A stretch of DNA of 64,000 nt from Gonocerus acuteangulatus (lineage: Eukaryota > Arthropoda > Insecta > Hemiptera > Coreidae), in the NCBI GenBank assembly GCA_946811695.1, contig OX328130.1, positions 73,428,353 to 73,492,352 of the forward strand, read 5' to 3'. Under the pieces are notes generated by a model that saw only the letters and a program-made list of their open reading frames with translations, searched no databases and was not told the origin of the DNA. How positions within the stretch are numbered: position 1 is the stretch's first letter; each line of letters opens with the position of its first letter. The position numbers and the translations under genes are program-made. Positions 33,008-44,214 of the stretch are shown one piece after another.

Positions 33008-34095
33008 TTAATTTTTTCCTGCAACAATAAATGCGTTATAATGTCTAATAATAAAGTGTCAATTTATTTGTTCTTGTTCCGTAGAAGTATTGATATTTAT
33101 CAAAACCGAAAAAAATATTTAAATACACCAAATATAAGGAAGCATAAAACAAACATAAAATAACACCCATATAACAATTTTAACATATTATAAAACCAAA
33201 GCAATGAAAATAAACTAAGTACATAACAGCCAAAATCATAACGAACAGACTGAGCACATTAGAACACTACTAATTCTGTGTAAACAGAAAAATGTGACAG
33301 TTACAATAACATGGATTAAAGGACATTCTGGACTATTAGGGAACGAGACAGTTGACTTACTTGCAAAATCAGCTTCAAAAGACACGAAATTACCTAAATC
33401 TTACTCTAAACTTACATCACAGACTATAAAAACACTACTGCGAGACAAATCAATGCAAAAATGGGACGAAAGATGGACGAACACAACCAAAGGAAGACAT
33501 TTACACAAATTCGTACCTACAATACTCAACAGACAAAAATTAACACTTAACAACTTTAAAATGACTCAATTCATATCAGGACATGGACCGACGAAAAGTT
33601 ATCTACATAAATTTAAACTTATGACTACTAACACATGTAAATGCGACAATATAACTGAACAGACTTACGACCACCTCCTGTATGACTGTACATTACTGGA
33701 CGGACCCAGGACAAAACTCATTAAGGACATTACCTTACAGAACGGAACTTGGCCCACTGACAAACCTGACTTACTACTTACATATTTTAAGGAATTTGAT
33801 GCATTTATTAAACAACTGGACCTAAAAAATATCAATCAACTCATCTGAGTGCCCACATATGTATTATGTTATTTACATATGTATATAATTTTATTTACTT
33901 TTTTTTTTTTTTATTAGTTTTCGTTTTATTTTTATTTTTATTATAGTCATTTAATTTCAGTATTCATATTAATTGTAAAAGAATTCATTATTTTATGTAC
34001 ATACCTAATCAAAATACGTGTAGTATCCAGAAGGGATGGCATACGTAGATAAATAAACTCCCACGCTGGAGGGTTACTCCAACGTGGAAAACATG

Positions 34096-34155
<60 letters not shown>

Positions 34156-34388
34156 AAGTACATGTAAGCATAAAATAAAAAGGAACGAACATACACAAAA
34201 TCTAAGCGCAAAATCGCATACAAAAACATAGTTATACATCAAGTTTGAACAAGTATGAAAATGTAAAGAAACCATACATAAACCAAAAATAAATTAGGGG
34301 TAATACAACCTTTTACTTCATTTTACCATTTTTTTATGGGCCTAAATAAAATTCGATTTTTCAACTAAACTTTAAACTTTAAAAACCA
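32715..34388. mobile_element. inverted-repeat element interrupted by a LINE
   Basis: The left arm (32715-32905) contains aaagtttaaagtttagtt and ggttgtattacccctaattt. The right arm (34270-34388) holds their reverse complements (aaattaggggtaatacaacc, aactaaactttaaacttt). The left arm has about 66 bp that the right lacks. Inside are an A run (32972-33003) and a LINE inserted with target-site duplication (33225-34150). No protein of its own. Confidence 0.65.
33225..34150 (+). pseudogene. 5'-truncated non-LTR retrotransposon with poly-A tail
   Basis: The in-frame stretch from about 33255 to the stop at 33848 encodes the end of RNase H (TWIKGHSGLLGNETVDLLAK) followed by the usual tail with C.C, EQTYDHLLYDC and a terminal helix-rich part. 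The 184 codons are intact, unlike the other LINE pieces here, so the insertion is young. A 3' UTR of about 250 bp leads to an A run of some 55 bases (34096-34150). The 13-bp direct repeat aaactaagtacat flanks it (33212-33224 and 34151-34163). Reverse transcriptase and endonuclease are absent through 5' truncation. The apparent start at 33294 is not a real start. Confidence 0.9.
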
Positions 34389-34457
34389 TTTATTTTATTT
34401 TTATTACAAGAAATTAAGAACAAAAAAATGAAGTTTAAAGTCGTTGTCCTAAAAACT

Positions 34458-34945
34458 GTGGTTTTCAAATCTGCCGATACGGTAGCGCCTTCAATTCTCA
34501 CGCGATCAACTGTGGTTTTCAAATCTGGCGATACGGTAGCGCCTTCAATTCTCACGCGATCAACTGTGGTTTTCAAATCTGGCGATACGGTAGCGCCTTC
34601 AATTCTCACGCGATCAACTGTGGTTTTCAAATCTGGCGATACGGTAGCGCCTTCAATTCTCACGCGATCAACTGTGGTTTTCAAATCTGGCGATACGGTA
34701 GCGCCTTCAATTCTCACGCGATCAACTGTGGTTTTCAAATCTGGCGATACGGTAGCGCCTTCAATTCTCACGCGATCAACTATGGTTTTCAAATCTGGCG
34801 ATACGGTAGCGCCTTCAATTCTCACGCGATCAACTGTGGTTTTCAAATCTGGCGATACGGTAGCGCCTTCAATTCTCACGCGATCAACTGTGGTTTTCAA
34901 ATCTGGCGATACGGTAGCGCCTTCAATTCTCACGCGATCAACTTC
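34458..34945. repeat. 54-bp minisatellite, nine units
   Basis: The unit containing gtggttttcaaatctggcg and gccttcaattctcacgcg repeats every 54 bp with almost no divergence. The period is a multiple of three, so both strands show open frames of about 180 codons made of an 18-residue repeat; these are not genes. The end of the array (cttcaattctcacgcgatcaac, then cttaatgatat-like sequence) resembles single-copy sequence at 37.52-37.58 kb. Confidence 0.95.
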
Positions 34946-35278
34946 GAATTTTCCAGTTTTTTAATGATATTTGCTACGTAAAATGTCTATTCATTGAATT
35001 AAAACGATTTTCGCGCCAATTTTTGACAAATTGTTTATAGAAAATGAAGAATTGCACACCATTTTCGAAAAATAAATATTTCTTAAAAATTCTACGCACT
35101 TTATTACATTTCTCCTTCTTCTTTCAACATAATTTTAATTTTTTTGTTCTAGATTCAAAATTTCTGCTTACAGACTTTTGTCCGTCAAAAGAGAGGGTTT
35201 CCGTTCCACAGACACATCGCTTCCATTTTGTTTACATCCCATATAAAACTTATGACATAAAGTATTGAAAAATAACGA
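34946..35278. other. unassigned
   Basis: Resembles parts of the dispersed repeat at 37.5-37.7 kb. No gene signal. Confidence 0.3.
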
Positions 35279-35279
35279 T

Positions 35280-35450
35280 TTTTTTTTCCCCGGCGCATCA
35301 ACAAATCTTGGCCATTAGCGCCGACATCCAGTGTGCAGCCAGGAATTTTCTCAGCCCTGAGATGAGAAAATTTCTGGCGCCGGTGGGGATCGAACCCACC
35401 ATCTCCCGCTTATGAATCTAGCGCGCTATCCACTAGACCACGAGAGACCC
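35280..35450 (-). mobile_element. tRNA-derived SINE (same family as 16927)
   Basis: The minus strand starts GGTCTCTCGTGGTCTAGTGG (A box) and has GGTTCGATCCCCACC (B box), then the shared body ending near cggcgcatcaac on the plus strand. Target-site duplications are not clear. A short 3' piece of the family lies at 40604-40650. Confidence 0.75.
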
Positions 35451-35454
35451 ATTT

Positions 35455-36285
35455 TGTTTGTTATTCACAAATTGGAGACTTTGATTTTGATCACACAAGG
35501 TAGCTTTCTTCAATCTATTACTGTCCACCCTTTAATAATATGTAAGAATAAAATCAAAACAACATACATAGACCTAGTATAAACAGACATTATACCAAGA
35601 AACAAATATTCATATACTATTTATGAAACCAACAATAATTATTGCACACAATAAATATGTAACCACAAATATTTATTGAATTTTGTGCTTAGCTGGTATA
35701 TCTTTTGACAATTAAATATACCCCTTATTCAAAAATATTGAAAAAAGTTGATCGGTATTACAAAATAATGATTAATCAAATAAATATGAGAAGTTAACCC
35801 TTTCAAATAAAATGTATTTACACGTTTTCTCGACGCAACATGAAACCCAAACATGTTATGTTGCAGCAGACAGCCTGTCATTCCTCTGAAACTCCATGCA
35901 TAATAACGGCGAAACTCGCCCAAAAAGTTTGATCTATACACACAATCTGTCAAATTTCTACTCCTCCTGCTATAAATGAGGATTTCAGGCCTACTGCCAA
36001 ATCCTAAGAGATGAATAATATACACTCATCAATTCCTTTGCTATTTCAGAGTAAACATGGTCCAATTATCCAACCCTAGATGAATGTATTTTCTCAGAAG
36101 TTGATTTTATTTATATACTAATAATGTTTCAAATAAAAATATTTGAAGTCCATTCAGTTTTGATTTAAAAGTTATTCAATCAATTATCATAACATATTAA
36201 TGTGCAAACAAAATATTATTGTTTTTAAATCGAAACAAACATCATATAGCGATTTAGCGTCTTGGCAGTCCCACAATTACTTAAA
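35455..36285. other. unassigned AT-rich DNA
   Basis: The 98-codon reverse frame at 35729-36025 has no recognisable domain and no clear splice sites. I do not call it a gene. Confidence 0.35.
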
Positions 36286-36299
36286 ATATCTCGGGGGGG

Positions 36300-36585
36300 G
36301 GGGGGGGATTGGTTCACATTCAGTGGTAGATCACTTGACTAATTTTCCGAACGAGAAGTTCAGAACTTGTACCTGAAGATTTTTCCTTCTAGTGCGGCCG
36401 TTTGAGGGTTGAGCGCCCGGGGCCGCCCCAGTCTTTAATTAATTTCTCAGGAAGCAACGAAGGGAAAAATCATGCGGCCCCAGAATAGTACTGACCACAC
36501 TATCTCTCTATTGAGCCGTATGGTCAAGAATCAGATGCCTCGTCAGTTTCTGCCCGTCTGGGCCCTCGCGGATAGGCATCAATTA
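36300..36585 (+). mobile_element. diverged SINE (family of 55158)
   Basis: Follows a G run. The tRNA-like head is worn (cagtggtagatcacttgact). Downstream, cttctagtg, ccagtctttaattaattt, agtactgaccacactatct and gccgtatggtca follow in the same order as in the intact SINE at 55158-55532. The tail is lost. Confidence 0.75.
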
Positions 36586-36587
36586 TA

Positions 36588-36860
36588 ATATTTCCTACAT
36601 GTTTTAAGTACATCTAGGCCATTAAAGTTTGGTTACATTTGGAGTTACGGAAGTATTTGAAAAAAATTATAAATAGACATGAAAACTTTTCGTATTTTCG
36701 TAAATATCTCGAAAACGGTTGGGAAATCGTGGAACTATTCGAAAGCTTACTAAATTATCTACAAAAAAGGTTCTTCCTAGAGCAAACGTTAAGATGGCAC
36801 TAGGGATAGAAACGGAACCTCGCTGAGATGGCGCAGTTCCTGTAAATTGGACTTTTTTTT
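36588..36860 (+). mobile_element. HINE family B, 3' fragment
   Basis: Contains tcgaaaacggttgggaaatc and ends with GGAACCTCGCT (36813-36823), gcagttcctg and ggactttttttt, as in the complete copy at 46.1-47.7 kb. The 5' half is missing and the older SINE lies directly to the left. Confidence 0.65.
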
Positions 36861-37500
36861 AAATATCTAAGATGATTAGACCAAGTAAATAGGGATTCGA
36901 AATCTCTGCTGAGGTTCACGTAAGGGTGACGATTCAAAAGCTACTACATAACTATTCGCAATTACCTTCTTTTGCGACACACAAACTCACTCAAGATATA
37001 AATAATTACCTGTAGAAATTTTATATTAATTTTAATAGCGTTAATGATTTGATTTGTTACTTTCCTGAAGCCTACTTCTATTCCAAAAGTATTATAACAA
37101 ATAGAATCCACAATAAACATGTTTTCGCAAAAGGAATTGCTGTAATTTTATAATGACCGGTTATATTACTAAATTCCTGTTGGTCGACTTGGTTGCACTA
37201 AATCTTGAACAGGAGTAATATGGGAGATTCCGACATCACTCTTGAGGCATGCAATGTTGCGTGCTTCCCTCCGATCCGTATGGATAATGTTTTTATAGAG
37301 CCTATTTCTCAAATCGTGCAGTGAGAAATCAACTTCTAACAAAACAATAATACCAGCTTCAGTAAAAAGTCTATATTAATTTATTTTTTTTTTTTTCAAA
37401 CATTTTTACGGACAATATTTATTAACACTATTTAATTTTTATTGCTATTATTTTTATCGCTTTGTATTACTTTTCAATTAAGGTCCATTAACTGAAAGTT
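36861..37500. other. unassigned DNA
   Basis: No supported feature. Confidence 0.35.
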
Positions 37501-37509
37501 TTAAGGGGG

Positions 37510-37790
37510 GACTTTGTTGCTATCGCCTTCAATTTTTACGCGACAAACTTCAAATTTCAACTGCAGCTTCCTAATGATATATGCTAGTAAAGTGCGTAGG
37601 AATTTTTCCATGGGAATCCTATTAAAGCCAAAAACGTAGGCACTACAATTTTTGACGTTCGAATTTCGCCCTACAAAACACATTTCGGTTACGGATACTG
37701 CTTGTTAATGAATCTTACCTTTTTAAACAACGCAATATATTTTTCCACTCAATTTTTAAACGTTTTTGGGGCAGCTAGAGAGCGAACTGA

Positions 37791-37845
<55 letters not shown>
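37510..37845 (-). mobile_element. HINE family B fragment, reverse
   Basis: Contains the reversed core (gaatttcgccctacaaaaca, then tgcttgttaatgaatctt) and a gagcgaactgac block just before a TA microsatellite (37795-37842). The part beyond the microsatellite is absent. Confidence 0.5.
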
Positions 37846-38362
37846 GTCGAAAATAATTGTTAGATTTTATTTTATAAAAGCATTTTTTAAACTTTTACAC
37901 TCATTTTCATTTTTAAAAAAATAAAAGTAATTGTTATTAAAATAATTAACAGGAAAAAGTTTAAAGGAATAAATTAAAGCTAGTAATGTTTATTGTTTGT
38001 TTTGTAACAATTATATTTCTGTAAATAAACAAAAATAAATTTATAAAAAAAGAACATTTCTCTTATCTTTAAAAGTTAATTCAATTTCAATAATAATTTA
38101 TCCTGTATGTTTTTAGAATTTAGATTATATCTATAATAGGCAGCGTGATAAAGTCTAATATGGCTGTGATAATGAGTGTTTAATTGATGTAGGTGTAATT
38201 TGACTTGGTTCCTTACAGGAATCGTGTTTACTTATTGCATGACTGTTTTAATGTAACTATAGTAATGAACAGGACATGGTGAGTTTAAAATTATGACAAT
38301 AAAATTTAGTAAATGGTTTTGGAGGATGTAATATCTGAAATTAATATACTATTGTAGATTGC

Positions 38363-38392
38363 CTGAAGATGGACCTGTGTGTCCGAAACGTT
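38363..38392 (+). ncRNA. hammerhead-like motif (tentative)
   Basis: CTGAAGA, then a stem GGAC-ctgtgt-GTCC, then GAAACG. This fits the order CUGANGA, helix II, GAAA of hammerhead ribozymes, with one unpaired base (t) before the stem. Such motifs are known in Penelope-like retroelements. I did not identify helices I and III, so the call is weak. Confidence 0.3.
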
Positions 38393-38536
38393 GTGATGGA
38401 GAAATAAATGTAAAGTTTGAAAAATTTTTGAAGGGTTATTCTTCACCTGTTTGGTATTATTAATTAATACCCTTCATTTAGTAATCGTAATAATATCTAT
38501 AATCATTTAATATACACTTTAGGATTGAAAAGTCTC

Positions 38537-38915
38537 TTTCAACACTTACTTGAGTGGCTGGGCTGAGGGTGTGGGATAAGTCCTAGTTAATATAGGTATG
38601 GAAGTGTGTATTTTCAACACTTACTTGAGTGGCTGGGCTGGGGGTGTGGGATAAGTCCTAGTTAATATAGGTATGGAAGTGTGTATTTTCAACACTTACT
38701 TGAGTGGCTGGGCTGGGGGTGTGGGATAAGTCCTAGTTAATATAGGTATGGAAGTGTGTATTTTCAACACTTACTTGAGTGGCTGGGCTGAGGGTGTGGG
38801 ATAAGTCCTAGTTAATATAGGTATGGAAGTGTGTATTTTCAACTCTTACTTGAGTGGCTGGGCTGGGGGTGTGGGATAAGTCTTAGTTAATATAGGTAGG
38901 GAAGTGTGTATTTTC
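38537..38915. repeat. 75-bp minisatellite, five units
   Basis: Units starting ttcaacacttacttgagt repeat every 75 bp (c of caacac at 38540, 38615, 38690, 38765 and 38840), nearly identical except a few G/A changes. Confidence 0.95.
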
Positions 38916-39135
38916 TTTCTTGTCAGTATTCCAGGTATTGTAAACAAACGAAACCCTAAAATTCTTCATTACAATACAATTATCTTTTGTTGTTATGTAC
39001 TTAATTTTAGGAGTTCGTAAAAAGCATTTACCCGTACAAATTTTAAATAAAAGTTTTTTTTTTAACTTATAAAATAAGATTTTTTAACAGTTAAATTTTA
39101 ACTTTTTTGGATAAAAAAAATTACTTTTTCGATCG

Positions 39136-39137
<2 letters not shown>

Positions 39138-39186
<49 letters not shown>
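39138..39186. repeat. TA microsatellite
   Basis: About 24 TA units immediately after a gatcgat sequence. Not clearly inside a HINE. Confidence 0.9.
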
Positions 39187-39189
<3 letters not shown>

Positions 39190-39965
39190 TTAATAAAGTT
39201 GAACCACCAGTATTATCGTAACTTACGGAAATTTAATTTTGTAATGGTTTTGTAATATCATACACAACTTGAGAAATTACCCTTTTCCATCGGGGGAATT
39301 CCTCGGCGAATTCTGGAAATTCTCCCGAATAAACAACAGGGCCTTCCGACATATCGAACAATACCTAAGTCAACTGAGATCGTCCAATTGGCATTTAAAA
39401 TAATAGAGGGGAGCGATAGAAGCTCTGACGGCGTGTAAATACAGAGCGTGTAAAAATACACGGTTCTAAATTGAGCGCATAAGCTGTCATGCGGGTTGTA
39501 TATATACACGGCTAGGTCAAGGGGATGTGCCAGCAAGTTCTGCTTATAACAACGCCCATTCAGAATTATATCTGGCAGCGCATACAGAACAGCTGTCGAC
39601 ATGTTTTATAATATTTTGTCTTAGTTCCACATTATAAAATTGGAATAAAAAATATTAAACATTTGTTAACGTCAGGGGGAATATATTAAAATCATTATTA
39701 TTGAAAATTTACTAAGGAAAAGAATAAAGCTGTGTGCAAAATATTTGGACAAGGTTACAATAAAACAGCTTTGGCATATCATTCAGGTAAAAATGTCCAA
39801 GAAATAGATTTTGACAAATATACGATTACAGACAAAGAAAATAATATAATAAAACATAAAATTGAAGAAGATATAAATATATTTAAGAGTGCGAAAAACT
39901 GCTTCATCTTGGCGTCAATCCTTAGTGTCATTTGATGCCCAAAAATTAAAAAGGGAAATCATTTT
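39190..39965. other. unassigned; two short frames
   Basis: A reverse frame at 39258-39602 and a forward frame at 39732-39935 are open, but neither shows a recognisable motif, signal peptide or clear splice site. I leave them uncalled. Confidence 0.3.
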
Positions 39966-39971
39966 TTGCTA

Positions 39972-40162
39972 TATTATTATTGGTGACTGTTTTTTTGACA
40001 AATATATTTTTTCTAAATTTTATGTAACGCGGTGTGAATAAAAATTTTAAAAAAACACGGCAGGTTTCAAGTGCCTGCAATTTGCTTTTATTTAAATATA
40101 TTTTTCCATAAAATTTAGAAAAAATATGTTTGCCATAATAACAGTCGCCAATAATAATATCG
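39972..40162. mobile_element. small foldback element
   Basis: Arms of about 50 bp pair: tattattattggtgactg near 39974 with cagtcgccaataataata ending near 40159. The ttttttctaaattttat blocks next to the loop also pair. No coding capacity. Confidence 0.65.
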
Positions 40163-40169
40163 TCAATAG

Positions 40170-40603
40170 AAATGAGAAGTATCGAATATGAAAAAATGTA
40201 TTTTTTAAATTAAATTTTTACTGCTTGCTGTTGGACTAATGGACAGCAAACTCTGGAATCTAAGTTCACTCAGTGTAAGAGGAAAGTAGCCACTGTCCAA
40301 AGGTCCAATCTGCCCACTATTTGACTGTCCTTAAGCAAAGTAACCACTGTCAAAAGGTCCAATCTGCCCACTATTTGACTGTCCTTATGCAAAGTAACCA
40401 CTGTCAAAAGGTCCAATCTTCCCACTATTTGACTGTCCTTATGCAAAGTAACCACTGTCAAAAGGTAGAATCTGCCCACTATTTGACTGTCCTTAAGCAA
40501 AGTAATGAATAAAAGTTTTTTCCATTCAGAAAAGTGGCGATTTTCACATTCGATACTTTTCATGTGCACAGACGATATGAAAATAAACTTTTTTTTTGTT
40601 TTC
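40170..40603 (+). repeat. dispersed repeat family C, copy 2, tandemly expanded
   Basis: Starts and ends like copies 1 and 3 (tgctgttggact, then cgacgatatga at the end). Its middle segment (ccactgtcaaaaggtccaat, then gcccactatttgactgtcc) is repeated four times at 54-bp spacing (caaaagg at 40351, 40405 and 40459, with a diverged first unit at about 40297). Copies 1 and 3 have a single unit. Frames on both strands over the array are repeat artefacts. Confidence 0.8.
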
Positions 40604-40650
40604 AATTTTTACGGCGCATCGACATCTAGTCCATTAGCGACGGCTATTTT

Positions 40651-41262
40651 TTTTTTAAAATCATTTATAGTTTCTCTGCAAAACAAATTTATTTGACCTA
40701 TAGGAAAAGTATAGGTATAGTCGTTTAAAGACAAAAACCAGAGAGGGGCTCCAAGAGCCCCCTCCATGATTGAAAGGCAATATTAAATTTATAATTAGTA
40801 ATACTATAGTATTTTGTATCCTTTGTCCCTGCCATAGTTATGTTTCGCGTATGATGTCATTCCTGCGTGTTTTGGATACCTATAAATTTAGCTTGACTTT
40901 ATAGATTTTCTAAAAGTGATAATTGATGTAAATTATAGTCATATTTTGGATGGAACCCGTTCTTCAATGTCCATACATTCCTCCAGAACATGACATTTAA
41001 TGTAAAACAACATACGATATAATACAAAGCAATAATAACGTTTGTTTCCACAAATTTAAACAAAAACGACTATTTTTCATTAGCTAGTTTATTAATGGAA
41101 ACTAAAGTCAAGGTTTATTTGCAGGAGAACGAGTAATGGTATGTAGACCTTGAGATATTATCAGTAGCTTTATCACTGAACCTGTATGAAAGCTTTATAA
41201 GCCAGCGGAGTCACACCTTCATTACATGTATCGCATCAACGCTGTTCATTTAAAAGGCGTAA

Positions 41263-41265
<3 letters not shown>
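40651..41265. other. unassigned DNA
   Basis: The first bases contain a 3' piece of the SINE family seen at 16927 and 35280 (cggcgcatcgac, ccattagcgacgg at 40611-40640). Nothing else was recognised. Confidence 0.35.

Positions 41266-41266
<1 letters not shown>

Positions 41267-41318
<52 letters not shown>
41267..41318. repeat. TA microsatellite
   Basis: About 25 TA units ending directly before the inverted repeat of the mariner remnant. Confidence 0.9.
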
Positions 41319-41321
<3 letters not shown>

Positions 41322-41322
<1 letters not shown>

Positions 41323-41925
41323 CCCAAAGAATAAAATGGCGTAAGTGGTGTCTTGGGAGATCCGTTTAAAATGAAATTTTTCACCAACCAAATAAATATA
41401 TATGAATTTAACCTTTAAGTAGGAAGGTGGGGTGTTCTCAGCACCCCATGACTTAATTACCTCTATATTTTCAATTTAAAGATTTTCAATCCTTTTCAAC
41501 TCTTTGGTACCTTCCTAAATAGTAGTTTTCTTCTCATTGAAGTAGCATTCGCCTCAGAACACATACCTACAAATATATTTACCAAGACACCACTTCCGCC
41601 ATGTTATGCTTTGGGTATTCTATAAAGAAGAAAATGCTGATTTAGCATATCGCAAACTTGTAGAAATATATGGCGAAAATGCCATTAGTGAGCGACAAGT
41701 GCTGCGGTGGTTTGAACGATTTCGAGCGGTAAACCGCAAGCTTGAAGACGAGCCTCGTACAGGTCTAGCAACAGAGCTTGAGGACCAACTCCTGCAGGCT
41801 ACTGTAGAAGAAAATCCTGTTGTAACAGTAGAAGAGCTAGCAGAAAAACTTGAATCGACACATTCTACAGTCCACCGACATTACCAATGGGATGACCTGA
41901 TATATAAATCAGTCCCATAAATACT
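41322..41925 (+). pseudogene. mariner transposase fragment with inverted duplication
   Basis: From about 41585 the plus strand encodes FRHVMLWVFYKEENAD, then VEIYGENAISERQVLRWFERF, then LEDEPRTG and TVEELAEKLESTHSTVHRH. These are the two helix-turn-helix motifs of a mariner-family DNA-binding domain (usual RH...LLFEF..GK.A, GEDAVSERT.RRWF.RF, LED.PR.GRP, ...STVHRHL). It stops at about residue 105; the DD34D catalytic domain is gone. The first 36 bp of this coding part (41582-41617) recur inverted at 41322-41357 (cccaaagaataaaatggcg), so the 5' end was duplicated as a foldback. The start at 41606 is arbitrary, as coding similarity begins upstream. Confidence 0.8.
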
Positions 41926-42045
41926 GTAGAGTTATATGATTCTCAACCATGAGGCATACTAGGCAGATAGTGTAGGCAGCACGAGGTTCTAGCTGCCAGA
42001 TTTTTCCCTCTATAGAGGGAATTAATTAATTAATTAATATTAATT

Positions 42046-42630
42046 TATGGTACTTACGTATTAGCGTCAAAGCAGGTTAAAGAGGCGGGTCTCGTTCAGA
42101 GATCTGGATCATGGATAACGCATTTCTATTGGTCAATCACTATCAGAGATATCATCTATTGTGTTTATAGTAGCCATCTTGTTCCCTTTGTCTTTTTAAC
42201 GCAATTCATTTGTGCTTTATTTACCCACGCAATTGTTATTGTTTTTTTAGTTACGCGATTTCAGTTTTTGTGCGAGTTAGCGACAACAGAATAGCTAGGA
42301 TGAAAGCTTCTGTTTCGAAGCGATGCGAAGTCGTTTATCAGTCCATTATCCAGCGAAAAACCATCCTTGATCTATATTATCAACGAGTTGGATTGACTAG
42401 AGTTTTGATATAACCTTGAGCGAGCGTAGCGAGCGGAAACGCATAGCAATTATGCTATTAAAATAAGTGCTACGCGTTTTCGCTAGCTAAAGGTTATATC
42501 ATAACTCTAGTTAACCAAAATCGTTGATAATCCCGTCGCCATATTTGCAAAAACTGATTTGACTCCTTGATCCAGCTCTCTGAGACCCGACTCTTTAACC
42601 TGCTTTGACGCTAATACGCAAGTACCTAAT
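42046..42630. mobile_element. foldback element D4
   Basis: Outer arms: cgtattagcgtcaaagcagg (42056) and cctgctttgacgctaatacg (42598-42619). Inner arms pair around 42385-42530 (gagttggattgactagag). The inner part, with gagcgagcgtagcgagcgg and ttccgct-like pieces, is shared with D1 and with the element at 56050. No coding capacity; the frame at 42210-42413 is not a gene. Confidence 0.75.
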
Positions 42631-42672
42631 TTATTAATGGGTACCTGTATACAGGTACCCATTAATAAATTA
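42627..42672. repeat. perfect 46-bp palindrome
   Basis: Perfectly self-complementary around GTATAC (centre 42649/42650), running out through aggtacccattaataaatt. It follows the right end of D4 directly, with no spacer at the dyad. Confidence 0.95.
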
Positions 42673-42679
42673 ATTGCAC

Positions 42680-44205
42680 GGTGGGTCGGCCTTGCGACGG
42701 CGTGGGACCTCTTAGTTTGGAAGAATCTCTAAAGTTTAGAAGACGTAGATTTTTCAAGTAATTCCGTTCTTTTTGATTATCCGAATTGTAACGGGTAGAT
42801 ATATCACATTGGTAACGGCTTCATTCGGTTCCCCGTGTCCATTATACTTGTTACGAGTGTTGAATAATTCAAAACAATGATTTTTTTCGCACAAAAGTTA
42901 CTGAAACATCAGTATCCCTGAAAACGGTTTTGGCTGGTACGTGACACAATGTTTTTTTACAATCTTTCATAAAAAACAAAACAAAAAAACAACATCTTTT
43001 GTAGATGCCAGAGGACGAACAGACGCACTCGCACGCAAACATGCACAGTTAGAGATAGATATACAAGCAGACATTTTTATCATATAATGCGCACTAGACA
43101 CTCCAAAAGAACTAGTAATTGTAAGCCTAGCACCTGATAATGGAACATAAGTGCTGAAAAGGCTAGTGCAAAATGAAGAAGTATTGTGGGCAGACGAATT
43201 ATTTCACCTCCTGGAATGTTTGTTTTTGTTTACCTCCATATTGGAATGCATAGGTCTAAAATATTAGAAAGGTGAAAAAAAAAAAACAGCAAAAGAAAAA
43301 TAAATGAGTCTTTTTCGTAAAACAACACTGCTCAATTGAATGTTTAAATGAAAACATCAATCAATAAAAATTGACAGGTTGAAGAAATTACAACAAAAAA
43401 ACAACACTCATTTCGAAAAACAGTCTTGAATAATAAGTTAAAAATGTGTTTGATGAACTGAGTAAAGATAACACAGTTCTGAAAAAAAAAAAGAAAAAAT
43501 ATGGAATCCTATAACTAAATTTTTATGTTTTTTTTTTTTTTTGTTTGTGGAATCCGAAAAAAAAAACAGTTTTTCTGCAAAATATGAGGTGTGGGCACAT
43601 AAAAACACAAATACATGGAATGTATATAAAACACAATATTGTTTATCACGTACAAACTAAAAAAAAAAAAAAAAAAAAAAAAAATGACTTAGTTTTCAAG
43701 ATGACTGACACAAAATGATAATAAAATTCATTGACATCTTGTTTTTGTACATCCTATTCCACCCTCTTCTCCCCAGAAGCTTATTATTCATTTCTTATCA
43801 CTCCTGGTAGTGATAAGACTAAATATGAAAGTGAAAAAAATTATGCAATTCATAAGATTGACAATCTGGCAGCAACTAAGGAATTTGAGGTTTTCCGGTG
43901 AATACCAACAAAAGCGATAGGTAGTACTAAAGAAAAGAGTTCACCTAAAAAACTAGACGTGTTGTAATTTTTTGAGTATTTTTCTCGGTTTTAGCATGGA
44001 CCGGCTTTAGCATCAACGGAAATCAGGAAACACATTACATGCAATTTTTTGGTTGCAGACCTGTGCAAGTATATTGTAATTGGCGCCGAGTCCAAGACGA
44101 CCCCATAAAACTACCGATGAAGTGTTGTTATTTCGCTGACAGCATGATTAGTAAATCTGATTTCGAGAAAATAAACTAATCAATATTTTAGTTGATTTAC
44201 AAAAT
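42680..44205. other. unassigned, possible introns of a minus-strand gene
   Basis: A-rich with long homopolymers (43484, 43660). At 43125-43200 sequence including gataatggaacataagtgctg resembles that at 48680-48730, a dispersed repeat. If the exon at 44215-44272 is real, this would be its downstream intron, but I could not identify a second exon. Confidence 0.3.
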
Positions 44206-44214
44206 GTTTATTAC

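Larger units (their letters stand above)
37850..39130. repeat. AT-rich dispersed repeat carrying a minisatellite
   Basis: Both flanks (37.88-38.03 and 39.05-39.12 kb) are inverse copies of the repeat at 3480-3970. The interior is extra sequence that includes the ribozyme-like motif at 38363-38389 and a 75-bp minisatellite. Confidence 0.5.

Noticed and set aside
34428..34964. Long open frames on both strands (about 180 codons each)
   Set aside because: They are an 18-residue repeat produced by a 54-bp minisatellite; both strands are open only because the period is a multiple of three.
35729..36025. 98-codon minus-strand ORF as a gene
   Set aside because: No recognised domain, no signal peptide and no convincing splice sites; composition fits chance.
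39258..39602. 114-codon minus-strand ORF
   Set aside because: No motif, no repeat relationship and no splice signals that would support it.
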